Shown: positions 60,467-64,000 of the stretch, piece after piece
How the letters are laid out: each line of letters opens with the position of its first letter
Numbering within the stretch: position 1 is the stretch's first letter
NCBI RefSeq assembly: GCF_014202995.1
Contig: NZ_JACHIA010000003.1
Coordinates: forward strand, 248,001-312,000
From: Longimicrobium terrae
Lineage (GTDB): Bacteria; Gemmatimonadota; Gemmatimonadetes; Longimicrobiales; Longimicrobiaceae
Length of the DNA: 64,000 bases
Direction: 5' to 3'
Position numbers and translations under genes: made by a program
The notes under the pieces: generated by a model
The model's input: the letters and a program-made list of their open reading frames with translations, nothing else
Database searches by the model: none
Told to the model about the DNA's origin: nothing

Positions 60467-60815
60467 CTGCCCGGTTCCTGTAGATGAGCCGAGGGGAGGC
60501 GCTGTAGGCTGGGGCGACTGAAGTCGCGGCAACAACGGCGCGAAGTCCGCCTGCGCGGACTGTGGGGAGAGCATCTCGTGCAAGGCGGATTTTCGCGCGG
60601 CCGCCCATCCAGGAGCGAATGAATTCGCCGCTGGAAAAGCACGAAGTCCGCCTGCGCGGACTGGGGCGGAAGGTCCGGCGTGAATCCCCTCTGGGCGTTG
60701 GATGCGCCGCGCTGAACGCCATGCGGCGGCGAGTCATCGGGCGCGATGGATCGGCAGAAAAGAAGAGCGTGCCCTGGCGGATGCCGGGGCACGCTCTTTC
60801 GGTTGTCCGCCTCCG
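60467..60815. repeat. Repeat-filled gap with families E and B
   Basis: At 60507-60536 is GGCTGGGGCGACTGAAGTCG (family E, also at 16919-16948). A family B hairpin follows at 60538-60562, and then a full family B copy at 60595-60670. At 60771-60798 is an AGAGCGTGCC/GGCACGCTCT hairpin that could terminate either flanking gene. Confidence 0.78.
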
Positions 60816-61376
60816 TCAGCGCGTAGGGGCCGAGACGGTGTCCGGCCGCGCCACGCCGCACCAGGGCCAGTTCACGCGTCCGGCGCCCGCGGCCGACGGG
60901 CGGCGCGCGCCGCCTCTGCCTTGCCGCGCATCGCCGGCGTGGCGCTCGTCGTGCTCGGCGGCCTGCAGCTCGCAGGCAATCAGCTGCTGCGCGGGATCCA
61001 GAATGGCTTCCACGCCGCCAGTCATGCGGCGGTTGTTGGCCACCAGCGCCAGCAGCGTGGGCCGCGCCCGCTCGATCTCCCGCTCGCGCTCTCCCTGCCG
61101 GGCGCGCGGATCCTGGCGGTCGCCCCACACGCCGCGCAGGCGCCGGGCGAGGGTGTCGTTCTCAATCCGCCACTCGCGCGCAACCGAATCCAGCGCAATC
61201 ACCTGCGGCGAGGTCAGCGCCAGCCGCTCGCGCTGGCTGAGCAGCGCGGGAATGGACGGCACGCCCGTTCCCACGACGTCGCGCCGCGGGCCGGACGCGG
61301 GGGCAGACTCCGGCGGCGGCACCGAACCGCACGCGGCCAAGCTCATCCCCACGATCAACAACGGGGTGTATTTCAC
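60816..61376 (-). CDS. Putative lipoprotein
   Basis: This 186-residue protein begins with a lipoprotein signal (VKYTPLLIVGMSLAACGS, lipobox LAAC). The rest is a mostly helical, charged region, including EWRIENDTLARRLRGVWGD, then ARQGEREREIERARPTLL. It resembles the Spy/CpxP-like helical periplasmic type in general style, but I cannot place it. The GTG at 61376 has AAGGAG nine bases upstream. The frame is open further upstream only as a GC artefact. Confidence 0.72.
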   Translation of the reverse strand: MKYTPLLIVGMSLAACGSVPPPESAPASGPRRDVVGTGVPSIPALLSQRERLALTSPQVIALDSVAREWRIENDTLARRLRGVWGDRQDPRARQGEREREIERARPTLLALVANNRRMTGGVEAILDPAQQLIACELQAAEHDERHAGDARQGRGGARRPSAAGAGRVNWPWCGVARPDTVSAPTR

Positions 61377-61721
61377 GGGTCTCCTTGGTTCCTGTAGGGG
61401 GCTCTGCACCCATACACCGCAACCGGGCGAAATGTTGGCGCCCTGCCCGGCCGATGAACATCGACCCGTCGGCCGGCCGCCGGCACGGTTTCGCGCATCC
61501 TTCCCTTGATGCGCGATGGCGATTCCGGTGCCGTGGCGACGGGTGATGATCATCTCCTCACCGGACACGATCGCAGGAGCCGTGCTGGTGGACGGCGCCC
61601 GACGGGATGGCCTCGCGCGCGGTCCGGTGCCGCGGGCCCGTTGCGCCATTCCCGGACCGGCGCCATCTTGGCCGTCTCAGGATCACGATCCCCATCCACA
61701 GAAACTCACCGGAGAAGCGCC
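61377..61721. other. Gap of 345 bases with no recognised feature
   Basis: I see no gene or repeat family here. The last 20 bases hold the GGAGAAG ribosome-binding site for the next gene, and both neighbours presumably have promoters inside it. Confidence 0.5.
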
Positions 61722-62378
61722 ATGCGCGGAATCCTGCTGACCACCCTTCTGCTGGCCGCCGCCACCCCGGCCGCCGCCCAGGGCCACGACCACACGCAGT
61801 CCGCCACCGGCGGCCACGCGCACGCCATGCCCGCCGGATGGACGGCGCGCCTGGACCGGGCCAACGCCAACGCCGCGGACATCATGTTCATGCAGATGGG
61901 CACCGGCTTTCACGCGGTGACGGGGCCGTCGGCCATCCTGTACAATCCCGCCACCACGGCGACGGGTGCGTTCACGGCGGGCGCCACCTTCCGGCAGAAC
62001 AAGGCGTCGGCGCATCCGGAGGGCTACGGGCTGATCATCGGCGGGCGCAACCTGACGGCGGAGAACCAGGACTACCTGTACTTCATCGTGCGGCAGGACG
62101 GCAAGTACATGATCAAGCACCGCGCGGGCGCCGAAACGCACACGCTGGTGGACTGGACCGCCAACCCCGCCGTGCGCGCCGTGGACGCGCAGGGGCAGGC
62201 GAGCAACGCGCTGTCGGTGATGTCGACGCCCACGCACGTGCGCTTTGCCATCAACGGCACGCAGGTGGCCGAGTTCCCGCGCGCGTCCGGGCCCAACACC
62301 GACGGCGTGGTGGGGCTGCGGATGAACCACAACCTGGACGTGGCGGTGACGGACTTTGCGGTGACGCCCACGCGCTGA
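61722..62378 (+). CDS. Secreted His-rich-start protein, lectin-like fold possible
   Basis: The 218-residue protein has a signal peptide (MRGILLTTLLLAAATPAAA) and a His-rich start to the mature form (QGHDHTQSATGGHAHA) that could bind metal. The body looks like a concanavalin-type beta sandwich: ATFRQNKASAHPEGYGLII, YLYFIVRQDGKYMIK, HVRFAINGTQVAEFPR and GVVGLRMNHNLDVAVTDF. This pattern is typical of secreted carbohydrate-binding-like proteins. GGAGAAG precedes the ATG. Function is unknown. Confidence 0.78.
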   Translation: MRGILLTTLLLAAATPAAAQGHDHTQSATGGHAHAMPAGWTARLDRANANAADIMFMQMGTGFHAVTGPSAILYNPATTATGAFTAGATFRQNKASAHPEGYGLIIGGRNLTAENQDYLYFIVRQDGKYMIKHRAGAETHTLVDWTANPAVRAVDAQGQASNALSVMSTPTHVRFAINGTQVAEFPRASGPNTDGVVGLRMNHNLDVAVTDFAVTPTR

Positions 62379-62402
62379 CCGCCACGCACCATCGGATGGA
62401 TG

Positions 62403-62437
62403 ACGGCCGCCCCGCGATTCGCGGGGCGGCCGTTTTG
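62403..62437 (+). terminator. Terminator of the secreted lectin-like gene
   Basis: ACGGCCGCCCCGCG / CGCGGGGCGGCCGT arms around ATT, followed by TTTG. Confidence 0.88.
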
Positions 62438-62960
62438 TCGTGCACGTGTGGGGGCGGGCAGGATCCGTTCATTTCGGCGAGTGTGGCGCGGCGGCGGGCA
62501 GCCCTCACCCCCCGGCCCCCTCTCCCGCAAGCGGGAGAGGGGGAGACCTCAGCGCGTGGGCGGCGTCCGGCGTGGACGGCGGTCCATCGACGGGCCGCAG
62601 CGTTGTTAGTCTTTCCGGATCGACGGTTCGATGCTGATCGGCAGCGTGCGACAAGCATCTCATCAGGTCCGAACGCTCAGCGCGGGGCGACTTTTCGTTG
62701 TCGCGCTTCCCCGCTCCGCCGGGTGCCGCTGCTCCTGACGCGCGATCCGGCCGCATCGATCGAGGGGACTACGGCCGGATATCCGGAGAAAAGTGGCGGG
62801 ATGCGGCGTTCGCACGCGCCGTGTACGACCGGCTCTGACAAAGGTCGCGCCCGCGTCCGACAGACAGGACCCTGCGCCATCTCTATCTTTTTGGCCATTC
62901 GTGAGAGGTGCGCACCCATCGGCGCATCCGCGGCGTACGCCCTTGAAGGAGATGGATAAC
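62438..62960. repeat. Gap with short family D copy
   Basis: At 62455-62570 lies a shortened family D: GTGTGGCGCGGCGG, then CTCTCCCGCAAGCGGGAGAG, a perfect hairpin, and GAGACCTCAGCGCG as at 10.2 kb. From 62571 to 62945 I see nothing that I can name. AAGGAG at 62946-62951 is the ribosome-binding site of the SulP gene. Confidence 0.7.
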
Positions 62961-64000
62961 GTGCAACGAGCCGTTCGCGCACCCAAGACCGTGAACCCTG
63001 AACCCCGCGCGGAGCTCACTGCGTCGGAGCCGCGCAGCGGGCCGGGCCCCAAGCCCGGCACCTGGCGCGACGACCTGGGCGCCGGCCTTGTCGTCTTTCT
63101 GGTCGCCCTTCCGCTGTGCCTGGGCATCGCGCTGGCCTCCGGCGCGCCGCTGGCCGCCGGGCTGGTGACCGGGGCCGTGGGCGGCCTGCTGGTGTCGCGC
63201 CTGAGCGGATCGCAGCTCATGGTCAGCGGCCCCGCCGCCGGCCTTACCGCCATCGTGCTGGCCGCGCTCACTGAACTCGGATCGTACCAGGTGTTTCTGG
63301 TGGCCGTGGTGCTCGCCGGCCTCATTCAGCTGGGGCTGGGCTTCGTCAAGGCGGGCGTCATCGGCTACTTCTTTCCGTCGTCCGTCATTCGCGGAATGCT
63401 GGTGGGCATCGGCCTGATCCTGGTGATCAAGCAGCTGCCGTACGCGCTGGGGCTGGCTGGCAAGAAGGGGCAGACGCCCGAAGCCGGAACGGGCGGCATG
63501 GGCGGCCCGCTGGACGAGATCGCGCATCACCTGTCCACCATCGCGCCCGCCGCGGCCGTGCTGACGGTGGTGTCGCTGGCCCTGCTGGCGTTCTGGCCGT
63601 CCATCATGCCCGCGCGCTTCCGCAAGATGCTTCCCGCGCCGCTGGCCGTGGTGGTGTTCGGCGCGGTGGGCGCGTGGCTGATGGGGACGATGTCGGCCGG
63701 CTGGGCGCTGCCGGCCGAGGCGATGGTAACCCTGCCGGTGCCGCAGACGTTCTCGGACCTGGCCACGTACTTCACCTTTCCCCAGTGGAGCGCGCTGGGC
63801 AACCCGGCGGTCTACAAGGTGGCCATCACCGTGGCCATTGTCGCCAGCCTGGAGTCGCTGCTGAGCCTGGAAGCCACGGACCGGCTGGACCCGCTGAAGC
63901 GCACGTCGTCGCCACACCGCGAACTGGTGGCGCAGGGCACGGGCAACATGGTGAGCGGCCTGCTGGGCGGCCTGCCCATGACGGGCGTGATCGTGCGGAG
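62961..64000 (+). CDS. SulP family inorganic anion transporter (partial, 3' end outside window)
   Basis: At least 346 residues of a SulP membrane transporter are encoded. A charged N terminus is followed by WRDDLGAGLVVFLVALPLCL, SGSQLMVSGPAAGLTAIVLA, FFPSSVIRGMLVGIGLILV and SLESLLSLEATDRLDPLKR, typical of the family (sulfate, bicarbonate and related anions). The frame has no stop before the window ends, so a STAS domain cannot be checked. GTG at 62961 is preferred because AAGGAG lies nine bases upstream; an in-frame ATG at 62952 sits directly on that site. Confidence 0.9.
   Translation, partial: MQRAVRAPKTVNPEPRAELTASEPRSGPGPKPGTWRDDLGAGLVVFLVALPLCLGIALASGAPLAAGLVTGAVGGLLVSRLSGSQLMVSGPAAGLTAIVLAALTELGSYQVFLVAVVLAGLIQLGLGFVKAGVIGYFFPSSVIRGMLVGIGLILVIKQLPYALGLAGKKGQTPEAGTGGMGGPLDEIAHHLSTIAPAAAVLTVVSLALLAFWPSIMPARFRKMLPAPLAVVVFGAVGAWLMGTMSAGWALPAEAMVTLPVPQTFSDLATYFTFPQWSALGNPAVYKVAITVAIVASLESLLSLEATDRLDPLKRTSSPHRELVAQGTGNMVSGLLGGLPMTGVIVR

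Overview
This is a 64 kb chromosomal window from a high-GC Gram-negative-type bacterium. Gene content (two-component murein and PBP1A enzymes, lipoproteins, BamE-like and carboxypeptidase-regulatory-like secreted proteins, many GC-rich dispersed intergenic repeats) looks most like Gemmatimonadota, perhaps Longimicrobiaceae. That taxonomic call is inference from style and was not searched. No rRNA, tRNA, CRISPR array or insertion-sequence transposase was recognised.

Layout. (1) 1-13.4 kb: housekeeping and enzyme genes (L,D-transpeptidase-like protein, GH3 lipoprotein, truA, purB, a divergent tetR/MFS drug pump, an M32 carboxypeptidase, a triple-PPC secreted protein), with repeat-filled gaps. 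(2) 13.5-18.4 kb: a tandem array of seven type IV pilin-like genes in two classes. Four class A genes (121 aa) each have a -24/-12 sigma-54-type promoter and a TGCA-rich upstream motif about 110 bp further up. Each class A gene is followed by a GC-rich hairpin, and three then have a class B pilin (131-132 aa). This is the most striking system in the window. (3) 18.5-22.6 kb: methyltransferase plus DPM-like glycosyltransferase, queD, a CheY-like receiver and an EAL protein. (4) 22.6-24.3 kb: a toxin-antitoxin cluster (hicBA, a Phd-type antitoxin and a frameshifted ParE-like toxin remnant) and two small genes. (5) 24.4-30.7 kb: the classical yceD-rpmF-plsX-fabH-fabD-fabG-acpP-fabF operon on the minus strand, with a near-consensus promoter. 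(6) 31-41 kb: holin-like membrane protein, trxB, a second hicAB pair, PBP1A, a pteridine-reductase-like SDR lacking the usual Tyr, an orphan AbrB-type protein, a ferredoxin-NADP reductase and an AI-2E family transporter. (7) 41.4-50 kb: de novo purine genes purC-(pssA)-purS-purQ, a BamE-like secreted protein, purL and purF. With purB at 5.6 kb, the window holds six purine-pathway proteins. (8) 50-55.3 kb: an accessory block with an NTase/winged-helix gene pair, an aldo/keto reductase and a lower-GC ParB-like plus Dam-type methylase operon. (9) 55.3-64 kb: a zinc-ribbon membrane protein, two tandem paralogous secreted proteins, a tetR-doxX-VOC cluster, a lipoprotein, a secreted protein and the 5' part of a SulP transporter.

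Regulation visible in sequence includes sigma-54-type promoters for pilins, several -10 boxes only 6-8 bases ahead of start codons (likely leaderless transcripts), operator-like palindromes at tetR and toxin-antitoxin genes, and many strong hairpin terminators. Intergenic space is colonised by at least eight families of short repeats. Some of these reach into genes and supply their stop codons.
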